From contig NZ_KV917369.1 of assembly GCF_002019595.1 (NCBI RefSeq), forward strand, positions 5,190,326 through 5,254,325: a stretch of 64,000 bases of DNA. The letters run 5' to 3'. The position numbers were made by a program, and so were the translations under genes. Shown here in pieces: positions 34,797-45,830 of the stretch (its first letter is position 1; every line of letters starts with the position of its first letter). A model generated the notes under the pieces. The model ran no database searches. It was not told the origin of the DNA and was given only the letters and a program-made list of their open reading frames with translations. Source of the DNA: Priestia abyssalis. GTDB taxonomy: Bacteria; Bacillota; Bacilli; Bacillales; Bacillaceae_H.

Positions 34797-35429
34797 TTAA
34801 CGTCCTCTTTTCTCTACAAAGTTCGCATAGTTTTCCAGGATGCTCATCCCTAAATCACTGCTTTTTTCCGGATGGAACTGAGCTCCAAATACGTTTCCTT
34901 TTCCGACGACCGCCGGCACTTCCACGTCATAATCACTCGTTGCCAGCACAACAGATTGGTCGTTTGGTAATGCATAGTAAGAATGGACAAAGTATACATG
35001 ACCTTCGTCAATTCCCTCCAATAACGGTGAAGACTGTTGAAAAGTCAAGGAATTCCACCCCATATGCGGAACTTTATAGCGCTCTCCGCTCGGTGTCACA
35101 CCCGGAAATTTAACGATGCGCCCTTCTAAAAAGCCAAGCCCTTTCGTCAATCCGTTTTCTTCGCTTTCTTCAAACAACAGCTGCATGCCCAGACAAATGC
35201 CGAGCAGCGGCTTTTCTTCCGCCACGACATTTTGAATGAATGTCGTTAAATCCGTTTGGTTCAATTGCTCCATAGCATCCTTGAATGATCCGACCCCCGG
35301 CAAAATATAAGCTGTTGCCTTCGCTAATTCAGCAGGCTGATCAGAAATGAAATAATCATGATTCAGCCGTTCCAATGCCTTGCTGACGCTGTATAAATTT
35401 CCCATTCCATAATCAATAATGCCGATCAT
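34797..35429 (-). CDS. hisH: Imidazole glycerol phosphate synthase, glutamine amidotransferase subunit
   Basis: A 210-residue class I glutaminase that feeds ammonia to HisF. Catalytic Cys in [13 protein letters not shown], His in [11 protein letters not shown] with the Glu two residues on. N-terminal [12 protein letters not shown] is typical. It abuts hisB with no gap. Confidence 0.98.
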   Translation of the reverse strand: MIGIIDYGMGNLYSVSKALERLNHDYFISDQPAELAKATAYILPGVGSFKDAMEQLNQTDLTTFIQNVVAEEKPLLGICLGMQLLFEESEENGLTKGLGFLEGRIVKFPGVTPSGERYKVPHMGWNSLTFQQSSPLLEGIDEGHVYFVHSYYALPNDQSVVLATSDYDVEVPAVVGKGNVFGAQFHPEKSSDLGMSILENYANFVEKRGR

Positions 35430-36014
35430 TTATAACATCCCTTTCGTTGATGGAACTCCCTTAATTCTTGGATCCACCATTGTCGCTTCATCCAGCGCAC
35501 GTCCAAGCGCTTTAAATACCGCTTCAATAATATGGTGGCTATTGCGTCCATAGTGGATGATTACGTGCAAATTCATGCGGGATTCTAACGCAAGCTTCCA
35601 TAAAAACTCATGAACAAGCTCCGTATCAAAGGTGCCGACTCTGCTTCCCGGAATGTCGCCTCTCATCTCAAAATGAGGACGGTTGCTCAAATCCACTACC
35701 ACTTGTGCAAGAGCATCATCCATTGGAACAAATGAATTTCCGTAGCGCTTAATGCCTTTTTTATCGCCAAGTGCTTCCTTTAAGGCTTGTCCTAAGCAAA
35801 TGCCAATGTCTTCAACCGTATGGTGATCATCAATTTCAATATCGCCTTTGGCGTTTACATTCACATTGAATAAGGAATTTTTTGTAAAGGCATCAAGCAT
35901 ATGATCGAAAAATGGAACACCTGTCTCTAATGCGGATACTCCCTCTCCATCCAGATTAATGGACAGTTCGATATCCGTTTCTTTCGTTTTACGCTGTACA
36001 CTTGCTTCTCGCAT
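35430..36014 (-). CDS. hisB: Imidazoleglycerol-phosphate dehydratase
   Basis: A 194-residue monofunctional enzyme (no phosphatase domain, as in Firmicutes). Metal-binding motifs FFDHMLDAF, DDHHTVEDIGI and HVIIHYGRNSHHIIEAVFK-type C-terminus (GRNSHHIIEA) are all present. A 96-bp gap separates it from hisD upstream, longer than elsewhere in the operon; nothing regulatory is visible in it. Confidence 0.98.
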   Translation of the reverse strand: MREASVQRKTKETDIELSINLDGEGVSALETGVPFFDHMLDAFTKNSLFNVNVNAKGDIEIDDHHTVEDIGICLGQALKEALGDKKGIKRYGNSFVPMDDALAQVVVDLSNRPHFEMRGDIPGSRVGTFDTELVHEFLWKLALESRMNLHVIIHYGRNSHHIIEAVFKALGRALDEATMVDPRIKGVPSTKGML

Positions 36015-36110
36015 GTCAATTAAACCCCTTCCGCTCTACAGAACATGATGTTAGTTTATTGTTTATCCCTCATTAATAGGCAGTGAGACCTCTACCGATG
36101 GAAGTTTCCT

Positions 36111-37376
36111 TTATTTAAATCGCGATTCTACCGCGCGGGCATGCGCTTCTAGTCCTTCCAATCTCGCAAAAGCAGCAATTTTGGGGTAGTTCTGCTCTAG
36201 CGCCTGCTCGCTGTATGAAATAATGCTCGATTTCTTCACAAACGCATCGACCGACAACGCACTGGAGAATTTCGCCGTCCCGTTTGTCGGGAGTACATGG
36301 TTTGGCCCCGCAAAATAATCGCCAACGGGTTCTGAACTATATCGCCCTAGGAAAATGGCTCCCGCATGGCGGATAGAACCTAACAGATTCATCGGCTGTT
36401 CCGTCATGACTTCCAAGTGCTCGGGTGCAAGATCATTCACGGCTTGAACGGCCTGTTCCATCGTTTCAGCTACATAAATGGCTCCATGATCATCTATGGA
36501 TGCCCCAGCAATCTCTTTTCGCGGCAGCGTTTCAAGCTGCTTTTTCACTTCTGCCGCCACTTCTTCTGCCAAAGCCATCGATGTCGTCACAAGTACACTC
36601 GATGCTCTCATGTCATGCTCTGCCTGTGATAATAAATCTGCGGCTACCTCGGCTGCACGAGCGCTTTCATCTGCTAAGACGACGATTTCACTCGGACCTG
36701 CAATAGAGTCGATGTCTACCAGACCAAACACTTCACGCTTGGCAAGAGCGACATAAATATTCCCTGGTCCTACAATTTTGTCCACACTTTTAATGGTCTT
36801 CGTTCCATAAGCCAGCGCTGCTATCGCCTGAGCTCCGCCGACCTTGTAAATCTCTTGTACGCCAAGTTCATTGGCAGCCACTAAAACGCCCGCAGGAAGC
36901 GAGCCGTCTTTTTGCGGCGGTGTTACCATGACAATACGTTTGACTCCCGCCACTTGGGCCGGAACGACATTCATCAGCACCGAAGAGGGATAAGCGGCAG
37001 TTCCGCCAGGTACGTACACCCCGACCGCATCCAACGGAGTTACTTTTTGACCAAGAATGGTCCCATCCTCTTTTGTTATCATCCATGACTGCTGGACCAT
37101 TCGCTCATGATAGTCACGAATATTGGCAGCTGCCTCCCGAATGATGTCAATCATATCGTCACTGACTTGTTCATAAGCTGCCTTTTTTTCCTTTTCACTA
37201 ACAAGGAAAGAAGATAACGACACGCCATCAAATGTTTCCGTGTAGCTCTGTAATGCGGCATCTCCGTGCTTCCTTACAGAGTCGATAATGGATAGAACGG
37301 CCTGACGCTGCTCTTCCGTCCCTTGATCAATCGTACGCTTTAGACTCACTTCTTTTGTAATGCGTTGAATGTTCAT
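36111..37376 (-). CDS. hisD: Histidinol dehydrogenase
   Basis: A 421-residue zinc enzyme oxidising L-histidinol to histidine in two NAD-dependent steps. Seen: [42 protein letters not shown] (zinc ligands), APEHLEVM and [12 protein letters not shown]. The first 15 codons overlap no other gene; AGAGGGG precedes the ATG. Confidence 0.98.
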   Translation of the reverse strand: MNIQRITKEVSLKRTIDQGTEEQRQAVLSIIDSVRKHGDAALQSYTETFDGVSLSSFLVSEKEKKAAYEQVSDDMIDIIREAAANIRDYHERMVQQSWMITKEDGTILGQKVTPLDAVGVYVPGGTAAYPSSVLMNVVPAQVAGVKRIVMVTPPQKDGSLPAGVLVAANELGVQEIYKVGGAQAIAALAYGTKTIKSVDKIVGPGNIYVALAKREVFGLVDIDSIAGPSEIVVLADESARAAEVAADLLSQAEHDMRASSVLVTTSMALAEEVAAEVKKQLETLPRKEIAGASIDDHGAIYVAETMEQAVQAVNDLAPEHLEVMTEQPMNLLGSIRHAGAIFLGRYSSEPVGDYFAGPNHVLPTNGTAKFSSALSVDAFVKKSSIISYSEQALEQNYPKIAAFARLEGLEAHARAVESRFK

Positions 37377-37390
37377 ACGCTCACCCCTCT

Positions 37391-38020
37391 TTATGCTTGT
37401 TCGACAACCGTTGTTAAACGTTGAACAATCTCATCGATGCGCTCATCCTTTAAACGATAGCTCACGGGATTGACGATTAAACGAGATGTAATGTCCGTAA
37501 TACGTTCCAGTTCCATCAAGCCATTTTCTTTTAATGTCCGGCCCGTTGACACAATGTCCACGATTCGTTCAGCCAACCCAATCATCGGTGCAAGCTCAAT
37601 CGACCCATTTAGTTTGATAATTTCCACTTGTTCTCCCTGTTCGCGGAAATAAGCAGAAGCAATCGTCGGATACTTGGTGGCAATTTTAGGCGCTACATCA
37701 GAAGGAACCGTTTCAGGAAGCCCCGCTACTGCCAAATGGCATTTACTAATGTTTAAATCCAATAGTTCATACACATCGCGCTCTTCTTCCAATAATACAT
37801 CTTTTCCCGCAATCCCAAGATCCGCCACCCCATGCTCAACATATGTCGTCACATCCATCGGCTTCGCTAAGATAAAACGCATGTGTTCTTCCGGCACATC
37901 AATAATAAGCTTGCGTGAATCATCAAACTCTGGAGGAAGCTGAAATCCAGCTTTTCGCAATAAATCTGCCGCTTCTTCAAAAATACGGCCTTTCGGCATC
38001 GCAATGGTTACTTGACTCAT
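37391..38020 (-). CDS. hisG: ATP phosphoribosyltransferase, short-form catalytic subunit
   Basis: First committed step of histidine synthesis. At 209 residues this is the short HisG, lacking the C-terminal regulatory domain, which requires HisZ as partner; hisZ is the upstream gene. Seen: [22 protein letters not shown] and the phosphoribosyl loop [14 protein letters not shown]. Its start overlaps the hisZ stop by four bases. Confidence 0.97.
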   Translation of the reverse strand: MSQVTIAMPKGRIFEEAADLLRKAGFQLPPEFDDSRKLIIDVPEEHMRFILAKPMDVTTYVEHGVADLGIAGKDVLLEEERDVYELLDLNISKCHLAVAGLPETVPSDVAPKIATKYPTIASAYFREQGEQVEIIKLNGSIELAPMIGLAERIVDIVSTGRTLKENGLMELERITDITSRLIVNPVSYRLKDERIDEIVQRLTTVVEQA

Positions 38021-39201
38021 TCTTCTCCCTCCTTTTTTGCCTTCCCTATTAAATAGAAAACATCCGCAAAAGTGCTTGTAAAACTATCAATATTTTGCAC
38101 ACCCGCTACATCTTGAAGAACGACCCGTTCTCCTGCACTTCTTTTTTGTTTCGCTAACTGCAGTGCTTCTTGCAATCGCTCTTGACTGAATAAAATACAA
38201 GAAGCAGCCTGAGGATCATAACCCTTTCCGTTCAGAGCCTCAATTAAGCGGTCCAATTGAATACCGAATCCTGTGGCCGGTGTAGAGTTTTCGAATTTTT
38301 CAAGTAATTGGTCGTAGCGTCCGCCATTACCAATATGAAACCCGACATTTTCCGCGAATACTTCAAACAGAATACCCGTGTAATAACTCATATGGCTTAC
38401 TAAGTTGAAGTCTACTTTAATTTCATTCGTAACACCGTATGACTCAAGAATTGTCCATAACTGCTGCAATTCACGAGCCGCTTCCCTGCCCGCTTCGTTT
38501 TCCACTAAATCGATGGCTTCCACGATTTTCGTCTCATTTCCTCGCAGACTCAATAATTGTAAAAGACGCTGCTTGTCGATGGATGATAGCCCCAATTTAT
38601 TTACATGATTGCGGTAACCCACATAATCCTTCTCATAAAGGAAACGGCGAAGCATATCCGCTCTTTCTTCATTCCCGACAATTTCTAAAAATAACGAATT
38701 CAAATATCCGATATGGCCGATTGCCACTTTAAAAGAAGATAATCCGGCACGTTTTAACGCGTGAATCATTAAAGCGATCACTTCGGCATCGCCGCTGATC
38801 GTTCCGTCTCCGATTAACTCAACGCCCACCTGTTCAAACTCCGCCGGACGCCCGCCTTCATTTTGCTGTGCACGAAAGACATTCGCTTCATAGGCCAAGC
38901 GAAGAGGAATGCGATTCAACAGCTTGGAAGCCGCTACACGTGCAATCGGACTTGTCATATCAGGACGCAATACTAGCGTGTGCCCTTCTTTATCTAATAA
39001 TTTAAATAATTGTTGATCCAAAATCGCTGATGTGTTCCCCACTGTTTCATAATATTCAAGGGTAGGAGTAGCCATATATTGATAGCCCCACTCGCCAATC
39101 TCTGCTGCCAGCTTTTCACGGGCTTGTTTTTTTCTCTCAAATAAAACAGGTAAGGTATCACGCATACCTAATGGTTTTTCGAACATAAATAATTTTGCCA
39201 C
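38017..39201 (-). CDS. hisZ: ATP phosphoribosyltransferase regulatory subunit (HisRS paralogue)
   Basis: A class II tRNA-synthetase-like protein of about 394 residues that forms the HisZ-HisG octamer and gives histidine feedback. It has motif 2-like [26 protein letters not shown] and [10 protein letters not shown]; it lacks the C-terminal anticodon-binding domain and full catalytic residues of HisRS. The start codon is GTG at 39201 or TTG at 39204, both served by AAAGGACG. First gene of the operon. Confidence 0.95.
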   Translation of the reverse strand: MAKLFMFEKPLGMRDTLPVLFERKKQAREKLAAEIGEWGYQYMATPTLEYYETVGNTSAILDQQLFKLLDKEGHTLVLRPDMTSPIARVAASKLLNRIPLRLAYEANVFRAQQNEGGRPAEFEQVGVELIGDGTISGDAEVIALMIHALKRAGLSSFKVAIGHIGYLNSLFLEIVGNEERADMLRRFLYEKDYVGYRNHVNKLGLSSIDKQRLLQLLSLRGNETKIVEAIDLVENEAGREAARELQQLWTILESYGVTNEIKVDFNLVSHMSYYTGILFEVFAENVGFHIGNGGRYDQLLEKFENSTPATGFGIQLDRLIEALNGKGYDPQAASCILFSQERLQEALQLAKQKRSAGERVVLQDVAGVQNIDSFTSTFADVFYLIGKAKKEGEE

Positions 39202-39225
39202 CAAGACACGTCCTTTTTAAATACT

Positions 39226-39237
39226 TTAGTTCGCTAA
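39226..39237. promoter_or_regulatory. Dyad in the his leader, possible operator
   Basis: TTAGTTCGCTAA has TTAG/CTAA arms and lies in the his leader between promoter and hisZ. A TrpR-like repressor of his genes (YerC/HisR) is known in Bacillus; assignment of this dyad to it is only a guess. Confidence 0.25.
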
Positions 39238-39271
39238 TGTATTAACAAGATAATAAAATAAAGTTATTTGT

Positions 39272-39300
39272 AGTTTACACCCGTTCCCAAAAGCCGTCAA
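39272..39300 (-). promoter_or_regulatory. Sigma-A promoter of the his operon
   Basis: Minus-strand TTGACG (39295-39300) and TAAACT (39272-39277) with exact 17-bp spacing, about 65 bp upstream of the hisZ start. No T-box stem or specifier could be recognised in the short leader. Confidence 0.75.
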
Positions 39301-39372
39301 CCATTAACACGCAATTCCTATCATTACGTATTCACTATATTTTACCTTTTTACCTCTTTTGTATGAAAAAAA

Positions 39373-39525
39373 GAGACTTTCCCATAAGCCTCTAATAAAT
39401 CACAAAAACTGGTTCTTATTGAAAGGCCCCGTCACATAATCCCTTGATTTTACAGGATTTTCATGACGGGGCCTTTCAATAAGATGACCGAAAAGGGCCG
39501 TGTTTTGCCCTTTTCGGTCATCCTC
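39373..39525. repeat. Dispersed ~150-bp repeat, copy B (intact paired hairpins)
   Basis: Homologous to 32495-32655. Contains a perfect 19-bp stem (39416-39434 with 39464-39482, arm begins TTATTGAAAGGCCCCGTCA) and a perfect 16-bp stem (39483-39498 with 39507-39522, GATGACCGAAAAGGGC). Ends just beyond the brnQ stop codon, so it forms the 3' end of that transcript. Confidence 0.8.
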
Positions 39526-39538
39526 TTAAACAGTTTTT

Positions 39539-40873
39539 CTATGCTGCTTTTTCTTGACCTGCTGGTGTTTTATTCTTCTTCATCTTGCTGTACAGCATAC
39601 CCGCTGCTGCTCCAAGAAGTGCTGGAACGAGCCAGCCCACCCCTTCAGCATAAAGCGGGAATTTCCCTAAAATCATGTCTAGAGAACCGGATAAAAAGGT
39701 TACATTAATCGTCTCCGCTAAACTATACAAACCTGTCAGCAAAATCGTTGTAAAATAAACGATTTGCACTTTTTTCATATAATGGTCAAACAAACCAAGT
39801 ATAATAAGAACAACCGCCATTGGATAAATCGCTCCAAGAATCGGCACAGAAACCGCCAAAATTTGTGTTAACCCCATATTCGCTACAAAGGCACTTAATA
39901 CCGCAAGTATAACCGCCCACTTTTTATAGGATAAGAACGGTAAGATTCCTGAAAAATATTGGCTGCATGAGATAACAAGACCAATCGATACGCATAAACA
40001 AGCAAGCGTGAACAGCGCCCCTAACATCACCGTTCCGCCCTGGCCGAACAATTGACTCATAACAGCCGTTAATACTTGCGCTCCATTATCGGCTTGGCCA
40101 AGGACTGCACTAGAGGCCCCAAGATAACCAAGTATACTGTAAATAACAGCAAGTAACGTTCCTGCCCCCAAACCGGCAATCATCATATATTTCGAAATTC
40201 TCTTTGGATCTTCCACCCCTTTGGAACGAATGGTATTAGCTACCACAATCCCGAATACAAGTGAGGCTAATGCATCCATTGTTAAATACCCATCCAAAAA
40301 TCCCTTCAATAACGGACTGTCTTGATAAGCTTCCGCTGTCTCTCCAAACGACCCCATCGGAGTCAAAAGGCTTTTTACAAAAATGATGACAATCATACAT
40401 AAAAGAATCGGTGTCAACAGCTTCCCGAACCGGTCGACAAGCTTGGATGGAGACAAACTGAACCATAGTACAATACTAAAGAAAACAATCGTATACAAAA
40501 GCAGCATGAAAGGCTGTTCCGCTGTAATTTGCGGCACGAACGGCTTCATGCCCATCTCATAAGCGATTGTACCTGCACGCGGTATGGCTAACCCAGGTCC
40601 AATCGATATATAAATAAGAAATGGAAAAATCAATGCAAACAGTGGATGAACTCGATTCGTTAACGTAGAAAAATTACCGATTTTGGCAACGGCCATTACG
40701 CCTAATATCGGCAGCCCAACAGCCGAGATGATAAATCCGCTCAAAGCCAACCAAATATCTTCACCGGCAGAGCGGCCTAAAAAGGCTGGAAAAATTAAAT
40801 TCCCTGCACCGAAAAACATCGAAAACAACATAAAACTAATGAAAATCAATTCTTTTTGGCTAAAACGCTTCAT
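39539..40873 (-). CDS. brnQ: Branched-chain amino acid transporter, LIVCS family
   Basis: A sodium-coupled importer of Leu/Ile/Val with 12 predicted membrane segments, about 444 residues. The N-terminus FISFMLFSMFFGAGNLIFPAFLG (core FGAGNLIFP) is the hallmark of BrnQ. ATG at 40873 (MKRFSQKE) is preferred over one 8 codons upstream because AAAGGGCGGG precedes it. It stands alone. No T-box or leucine-leader structure was recognised in its AT-rich upstream region (40874-41153). Confidence 0.95.
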   Translation of the reverse strand: MKRFSQKELIFISFMLFSMFFGAGNLIFPAFLGRSAGEDIWLALSGFIISAVGLPILGVMAVAKIGNFSTLTNRVHPLFALIFPFLIYISIGPGLAIPRAGTIAYEMGMKPFVPQITAEQPFMLLLYTIVFFSIVLWFSLSPSKLVDRFGKLLTPILLCMIVIIFVKSLLTPMGSFGETAEAYQDSPLLKGFLDGYLTMDALASLVFGIVVANTIRSKGVEDPKRISKYMMIAGLGAGTLLAVIYSILGYLGASSAVLGQADNGAQVLTAVMSQLFGQGGTVMLGALFTLACLCVSIGLVISCSQYFSGILPFLSYKKWAVILAVLSAFVANMGLTQILAVSVPILGAIYPMAVVLIILGLFDHYMKKVQIVYFTTILLTGLYSLAETINVTFLSGSLDMILGKFPLYAEGVGWLVPALLGAAAGMLYSKMKKNKTPAGQEKAA

Positions 40874-41153
40874 GATGACCCGCCCTTTCAAATACAATAA
40901 GATGAATTATAACAACTCTCCTTTTTTAAATCTACAGAATAATTAAAAATTCCTCACAAATAATTTGGATAAGGATGAAAAGCTATCCAATTCAAAGCTA
41001 TTTATCTGCACACAATTGAAAATTTTATCTTTAGTGAATTTTTAAAACATTTATATAATAACGTTTATTCCGACTATTTAACATATAGACACAGAAGATA
41101 ATCAATATATCAGAAAAACAAAAGTTATTATTGTAATCATAAACTAAAATTAT

Positions 41154-41207
41154 ATAAAAAAACCTTCCATGAACATTTGTTTATAAACCAAATGTTCATG
41201 GAAGGTT
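41154..41207 (-). terminator. Terminator after yvoF
   Basis: A perfect 19-bp stem (41161-41179 with 41189-41207, arm AACCTTCCATGAACATTTG) followed on the minus strand by seven T: ends the hprK-lgt-yvoD-ppaX-yvoF unit. Confidence 0.92.
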
Positions 41208-41222
41208 CGTAGAATATTTTGA

Positions 41223-41753
41223 TCACAGACGGTGGGACAGCATTTCTTGAGCCGCCTTTTCGTCCATCTGCTCTTTCGTGTAAATGACCCGCATCGGATT
41301 TCCGCCGACAAAGGATCCGGCCGGCACATCTTTATGGACGAGTGTGCCCGCTGATACGATGGCTCCATCCCCAATCGTGATTCCCGGCAAAATCGTGGTA
41401 TTCGCTCCAATCATCACTTCATCGCCGATGATAACCTTACCGAGCCGGTATTCTTTGATCAAGTATTCGTGAGCCAAAATCGTCGTATTGTAACCAATGA
41501 CCGTGTTGCGCCCAACTTGAATTTTCTCGGGAAACATGACATCGAGCATCACCATCAGCGCAAAAGATGTTTCCGGTCCTACGTTCATATGAAGAAAAGT
41601 GCGGTACATCCAGTTTTTTAATGAAAGAAAGGGAGTGTAGCGCGCCAGTTGAATGACCGCAAAGTTCTTGACGACCTTCCAAAAAGGAACGGTCTTGTAG
41701 ACATGCCAAAGCGAATTGGCTCCTTCTACAGGATAGCGTGTCGTTCTTCTCAC
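41223..41753 (-). CDS. yvoF: Hexapeptide-repeat acyltransferase YvoF
   Basis: A 176-residue left-handed beta-helix protein with hexapeptide turns ([32 protein letters not shown]; short form [16 protein letters not shown]) and the C-terminal [13 protein letters not shown], as in O-acetyltransferases. Acceptor unknown. In B. subtilis it also lies downstream of ppaX; the start overlaps ppaX by four bases. Confidence 0.9.
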   Translation of the reverse strand: MRRTTRYPVEGANSLWHVYKTVPFWKVVKNFAVIQLARYTPFLSLKNWMYRTFLHMNVGPETSFALMVMLDVMFPEKIQVGRNTVIGYNTTILAHEYLIKEYRLGKVIIGDEVMIGANTTILPGITIGDGAIVSAGTLVHKDVPAGSFVGGNPMRVIYTKEQMDEKAAQEMLSHRL

Positions 41754-42397
41754 ACTCGGCTTCCTCCAAGAATGTCCCTTAAATCACTCATCTTTTCCAG
41801 CATGAAATCCGGTTCGTATTTAGCGAGGTGCTCGCGCCCTTTTGCGCTCCACGCAACCCCTGCCGTCTTCGTTCCGGCATTTTTCCCGCCTACAATATCA
41901 TGATGATTATCCCCGACCATCAATGCTTCTTCCGGCTTCGCATCCAATTGTTGAAGCGCCTTTTCAATTGGCTCTGGATGAGGTTTCGGGTTTGTGACAT
42001 GGTCAATGGCCACAATCACATCAAAGAACTGGTCCAATTTGGTCAGTTTCAATCCCATCATGACCACATTGCTCATTTTGGTCGTGACGATTCCAAGCTT
42101 GTATCCTTCCTGCTTCAGCCACTGGACCGTTTCAAACACCCCTTCAAACTCCTTCACCAATAAATCGTGGTTTGAAATGTTGTATTCCCGGTACGTATCA
42201 ATTAATTCCTGGGCGCGCTCTTGGTCGATTCCGGAAAAGGTTTCATGTAACGTCGGCCCCATAAACGGGAGAACATCTTCACGCTGATATCGGCCGGGAT
42301 AAAATGTATTCAATGTATGTAAGAAGGAAGAAATAATCAATTCATTTGTATCGATGAGCGTTCCGTCTAAATCAAAAAGAATGGTGTTAATGTTCAT
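41750..42397 (-). CDS. ppaX: Pyrophosphatase PpaX (HAD family)
   Basis: Hydrolyses the pyrophosphate released when HprK/P dephosphorylates P-Ser-HPr by phosphorolysis. Seen: HAD motif [14 protein letters not shown], motif II IVTTK, and motif [17 protein letters not shown]; 215 residues. Located in the hprK-lgt-yvoD-ppaX unit and overlapping yvoD by 11 bases. Confidence 0.94.
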   Translation of the reverse strand: MNINTILFDLDGTLIDTNELIISSFLHTLNTFYPGRYQREDVLPFMGPTLHETFSGIDQERAQELIDTYREYNISNHDLLVKEFEGVFETVQWLKQEGYKLGIVTTKMSNVVMMGLKLTKLDQFFDVIVAIDHVTNPKPHPEPIEKALQQLDAKPEEALMVGDNHHDIVGGKNAGTKTAGVAWSAKGREHLAKYEPDFMLEKMSDLRDILGGSRV

Positions 42398-43331
42398 ATG
42401 CTGTTTCCTTTCTTTTTACAATTTCAGTTCGTTTCCAGATGACTGCAACGATAATGGTCAACAGGACCGCTACACACAATCGAATGAGCAAAAGCGGCAG
42501 CACGTTGATTCCTAATGGTATGAAAATGAGCGTGTCTTCTACCACTGCATGACAGGCAACCAAAAAGATGAAGGCTAATGTCGCATCCTTCTTGGACACC
42601 CCATCTTCTTTCACGGCCTGAATCATCACTCCCGCTCCGTACGCGAGCCCGATGACCAATCCCGTCGCCAGTGTCATCGAGGTATTTTCTTTCATGCCAA
42701 GCGCTCTTGTCACAGGTGCCATCCAGTTTGAGAACTTGGCGAGCCAGTTCAAGTCTTTTAAAATTTGCATTCCAATCATCACTGGGATGACAATGAGAGC
42801 CATCTGAAGAATGCCCATCCCCGCTTTTTCCATTCCTTGAAGAAAAATAGCCAACCAGCCATGGACTTCTTCTGTCTTGGAAGAAACAAAGCCATATTGA
42901 GCCATTTCGCTTCCTCCTTGCCATAACAGGTTAATAAAAAAGGCAGAGACGACCGCCAGTCCGATACGAACGGCGAGAATGACCCAGAGTTTGACGCCCA
43001 CTTTCAGCGCTACACCCGTTTCAATGAATAGATTATGAGAAAATGAAAGCATCACCGCCAGAATGAACACTTCTTTCACCGTCAAATCAAGTGATAGTAT
43101 ACCTCCAATGGCTGCATATAAATTCAGGCAGTTTCCCAGCACGAGCGGAATGGCCGCATCTCCCGATAGTCCGATAAACTTCATGAGCGGTTCAATGAGT
43201 GCCGCAAACCAGTGAATCACCGATGTGTATTGCAGAATGGAAACGAGCAGCGTAATCGGAAAGATGATTTTACCGAGTGTCCATGTCGTCTGCAACCCAA
43301 TAAACCATCCCCTTTTAATTGAACCAACCAA
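42387..43331 (-). CDS. yvoD: Nucleoside-recognition (Gate) domain membrane protein YvoD
   Basis: A 314-residue membrane protein with about eight hydrophobic segments and two Gate-type repeats ([20 protein letters not shown]... and [19 protein letters not shown]; short cores given). Transport substrate unknown. Conserved between lgt and ppaX in Bacillus. Confidence 0.85.
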   Translation of the reverse strand: MVGSIKRGWFIGLQTTWTLGKIIFPITLLVSILQYTSVIHWFAALIEPLMKFIGLSGDAAIPLVLGNCLNLYAAIGGILSLDLTVKEVFILAVMLSFSHNLFIETGVALKVGVKLWVILAVRIGLAVVSAFFINLLWQGGSEMAQYGFVSSKTEEVHGWLAIFLQGMEKAGMGILQMALIVIPVMIGMQILKDLNWLAKFSNWMAPVTRALGMKENTSMTLATGLVIGLAYGAGVMIQAVKEDGVSKKDATLAFIFLVACHAVVEDTLIFIPLGINVLPLLLIRLCVAVLLTIIVAVIWKRTEIVKRKETAYEH

Positions 43332-43349
43332 CTGCCTCTCCTCCCTTCT

Positions 43350-44159
43350 CTACTCTAAATACCGTTCCTTGCTCCAGCCCTTCACACGGCGGACAACCAG
43401 TAAGACAACCGCCAACACAATAAAGAACAGTGAAATCACTTGCGCAATGCGCAGCATTTCCGTCAGCATCAGGCTATCCGTTCTCATCCCTTCAACAAAG
43501 AAGCGCCCAATTGAGTACCAAATCATATATGCCAAGAACATCTCTCCGCGGCGCAAGTTTACCCGCCTTAAAGCGATCAGCAAGGCAAATCCAGCTAAGT
43601 TCCATAGAGATTCGTATAAAAAAGTCGGATGATAGTACGTACCATTAATATACATTTGATTGATGATAAAATCGGGCAAATGCAGGCCTTCCAAAAACTC
43701 TCTTGTCACAGGACCGCCATGTGCTTCTTGATTCATGAAGTTTCCCCATCGTCCGATCGCCTGCCCGAGAATTATGCTCGGTGCCGCGATATCGGCAAGC
43801 TTCCAAAATGAAACACCCTTCACTTTCGCAAACACAAGACCTGTCGCGACCGCCCCCAACAATCCCCCGTGAATGGCAATTCCCCCTTGCCAAATTTGCG
43901 GAATTTCATTGAGGTGCTGCGAATAATAATCCCATTTGAATACAACATAATAAATCCGGGCACAGATAATGGCAATCGGTACCGCAAACAATACAAGATC
44001 TACAAATAATTCCTTTGACAGACCGCGGCGCTCTGCTTCCCTTGTCGCAATATACAAAGCAAGCAGCACCCCTGTACCGATAATGACTCCATACCAATAA
44101 ATTGAAACGGGCCCTATCTGTAAGAATACACGGTCAAGCGGTTGAATGTTCCCCAGCAC
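43350..44159 (-). CDS. lgt: Prolipoprotein diacylglyceryl transferase
   Basis: Transfers diacylglycerol from phosphatidylglycerol to the lipobox cysteine; membrane enzyme of 269 residues with 7 predicted helices. Seen: [13 protein letters not shown], and the Lgt signature [14 protein letters not shown], with active-site His and Arg residues. Start is GTG at 44159 with GAGAGGAAG before it. It would modify the lipoprotein at 23.5-24.3 kb. Confidence 0.97.
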   Translation of the reverse strand: MLGNIQPLDRVFLQIGPVSIYWYGVIIGTGVLLALYIATREAERRGLSKELFVDLVLFAVPIAIICARIYYVVFKWDYYSQHLNEIPQIWQGGIAIHGGLLGAVATGLVFAKVKGVSFWKLADIAAPSIILGQAIGRWGNFMNQEAHGGPVTREFLEGLHLPDFIINQMYINGTYYHPTFLYESLWNLAGFALLIALRRVNLRRGEMFLAYMIWYSIGRFFVEGMRTDSLMLTEMLRIAQVISLFFIVLAVVLLVVRRVKGWSKERYLE

Positions 44160-44176
44160 GGTTTCACTTCCTCTCC

Positions 44177-45115
44177 TTAAATCTCGTCGTGATGGTCGAC
44201 ATCTTCAATCACATCGGTTAAACGGTTTGAAAACTGCTCGGCCGCATTAATGCCCATTCGTTTTAATCGGAAGTTCATCGAAGCCACTTCAATGATGACA
44301 GCCAAGTTTCGGCCAGGACGAACCGGAACCGTCAGCTTCGTCACTTCGGTGTCGATGATTTTCATTTTTTCTTCCTCTAAACCCAGGCGGTCATATTGCT
44401 TATTTTGGTCCCAAAGCTCCAGATTGATAATAAGGGAAATACGTTTGTAACTGCGAACGGCTCCCGCACCGAACAAGGTCATGACGTTGATAATGCCCAG
44501 TCCCCGAATTTCAAGCAAGTGCTCAATCAGGCCGGGTGCATTTCCGACAAGCGTATCTTGGTCTTCCTGGCGAATTTCTACACAATCATCTGCCACGAGG
44601 CGATGGCCGCGTTTCACCAATTCCAGAGCGGTTTCACTTTTCCCCACACCGCTTTTCCCTGTAATGAGCACTCCAATACCATACACATCAACCAATACAC
44701 CATGTACAGCTGTTGTCGGGGCCAGTCTGCTTTCTAAATAATTCGTCAAATGACTGGATAAACGAGTCGTTTTCATATGCGAGCGCAATACCGGCACAGA
44801 CTCTCGTTCCGAAGCCTCGATCAGTTCAGGAGGCACTTCCATCTCGCGTGATACAATAATGGCCGGCGTAATATCTGTACAAAGCTGCTCCATCCGGATT
44901 TTCTTATCTTCAGAATCGAGCCGCTGGAAAAAAGATAATTCCGTTTTCCCTAATAGCTGTACACGCTCGGCTGGATAATATGTAAAATACCCCGCTATTT
45001 CGATTCCCGGCCGTGAAATATCACTGATCGTAATCGGCCGGTTTATCCCTTCTTCACCGCTGATCAACTCTAAATTGAACTTTTCAATAATGTCCTTCGT
45101 TCGAACGTTGGCCAC
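44177..45115 (-). CDS. hprK: HPr kinase/phosphorylase
   Basis: Phosphorylates Ser46 of HPr and Crh at high fructose-1,6-bisphosphate and reverses it with phosphate. 312 residues. The Walker A is [14 protein letters not shown]; the HprK signature loop [14 protein letters not shown] and [10 protein letters not shown] are present, and His of [10 protein letters not shown] region is conserved. GTG start at 45115 behind AAGGAGGAAATATT. First gene of hprK-lgt-yvoD-ppaX-yvoF. Confidence 0.97.
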   Translation of the reverse strand: MANVRTKDIIEKFNLELISGEEGINRPITISDISRPGIEIAGYFTYYPAERVQLLGKTELSFFQRLDSEDKKIRMEQLCTDITPAIIVSREMEVPPELIEASERESVPVLRSHMKTTRLSSHLTNYLESRLAPTTAVHGVLVDVYGIGVLITGKSGVGKSETALELVKRGHRLVADDCVEIRQEDQDTLVGNAPGLIEHLLEIRGLGIINVMTLFGAGAVRSYKRISLIINLELWDQNKQYDRLGLEEEKMKIIDTEVTKLTVPVRPGRNLAVIIEVASMNFRLKRMGINAAEQFSNRLTDVIEDVDHHDEI

Positions 45116-45166
45116 AATATTTCCTCCTTCTATCTTCTATTTGAACACTTGCTTCTTACCATACAA

Positions 45167-45200
45167 AATAAAGATGCTGCAGAAACAGCATCTTTATTTT
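45167..45200. terminator. AT-flanked hairpin upstream of hprK
   Basis: AATAAAGATGCTG pairs with CAGCATCTTTATT, with A/T runs on both sides; it probably ends minus-strand transcripts of the yvl genes ahead of hprK. Confidence 0.7.
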
Positions 45201-45246
45201 AGCATTATTTATCACATTAGAAAAATATGGCGTCTATATACATCGA

Positions 45247-45322
45247 TCTAGAAAATTCAATATGACCAAAGAATGGCCATACCGAATTTTCTAGACCTAA
45301 GCGGATTCAAGTTGTCTGAATC
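45247..45322. repeat. Hairpin pair in the hprK-yvlD gap
   Basis: First stem TCTAGAAAATTC (45247-45258 with 45284-45295), second a shorter GATTCA/TGAATC stem (45304-45322). The loop phrase ACCAAAGAATGGCCATACCGAA recurs in altered form near 55990-56025. No gene is present in 45201-45462. Confidence 0.6.
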
Positions 45323-45462
45323 AAGAATTGTAAGTGTCTCTGGATAGAGTGAAGACATATCGAATTATTAAGTGAAATGTATATATTAAGTCCTTCGAAA
45401 CAAATTCTAATGAATAAATCATTTGTCATTCTCCATCAGAACAACGGATAAGACTTCAAGTT

Positions 45463-45825
45463 TCATTCGCGCTTCTGTAATCGTTCAATAATGAATTTTT
45501 GAATAAGAATATTCAGCAAGGAAATGATGATAGCCGCAATCATCGCTGTTCCGAACCCTTCAATGACAAACGAATCTCCCATGATGGACTGGGCCATCAT
45601 TAACGTAATGGCATTAATCACGAATAAAAACAGGCCAAGCGTCAACACCGTAACGGGCAGTGTCAGTAAAATCAACACAGGCTTTACGATGACATTCAGG
45701 ACAGATAACAGAATACTCGCAAGAATGGCCGCACTAACGGATTCTAGATAGAAAGCATCAATGTATCCGGCCACCACTATTAAAACGAGCGCGTTTACCA
45801 AAATACTGATGAACCAATGCAGCAT
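45463..45825 (-). CDS. yvlD: Phage-holin family 4 / YvlD membrane protein
   Basis: A 120-residue protein that is almost entirely hydrophobic: four membrane segments and a short basic C-tail (RLQKRE). Matches YvlD, often next to PspC-like genes. In Bacillus the yvl genes respond to envelope stress; no enzymatic role is known. Confidence 0.88.
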   Translation of the reverse strand: MLHWFISILVNALVLIVVAGYIDAFYLESVSAAILASILLSVLNVIVKPVLILLTLPVTVLTLGLFLFVINAITLMMAQSIMGDSFVIEGFGTAMIAAIIISLLNILIQKFIIERLQKRE

Positions 45826-45830
45826 CTTTA

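Noticed and set aside
40874-41153. T-box or leucine riboswitch for brnQ
   Set aside because: No T-box sequence (GGTGGNACCGCG type), specifier stem or terminator/antiterminator pair could be found; only AT-rich DNA.
42424-42924. 166-codon frame inside yvoD
   Set aside because: Same strand, different frame from a conserved membrane protein; no start signal; codon pattern is not coding-like.
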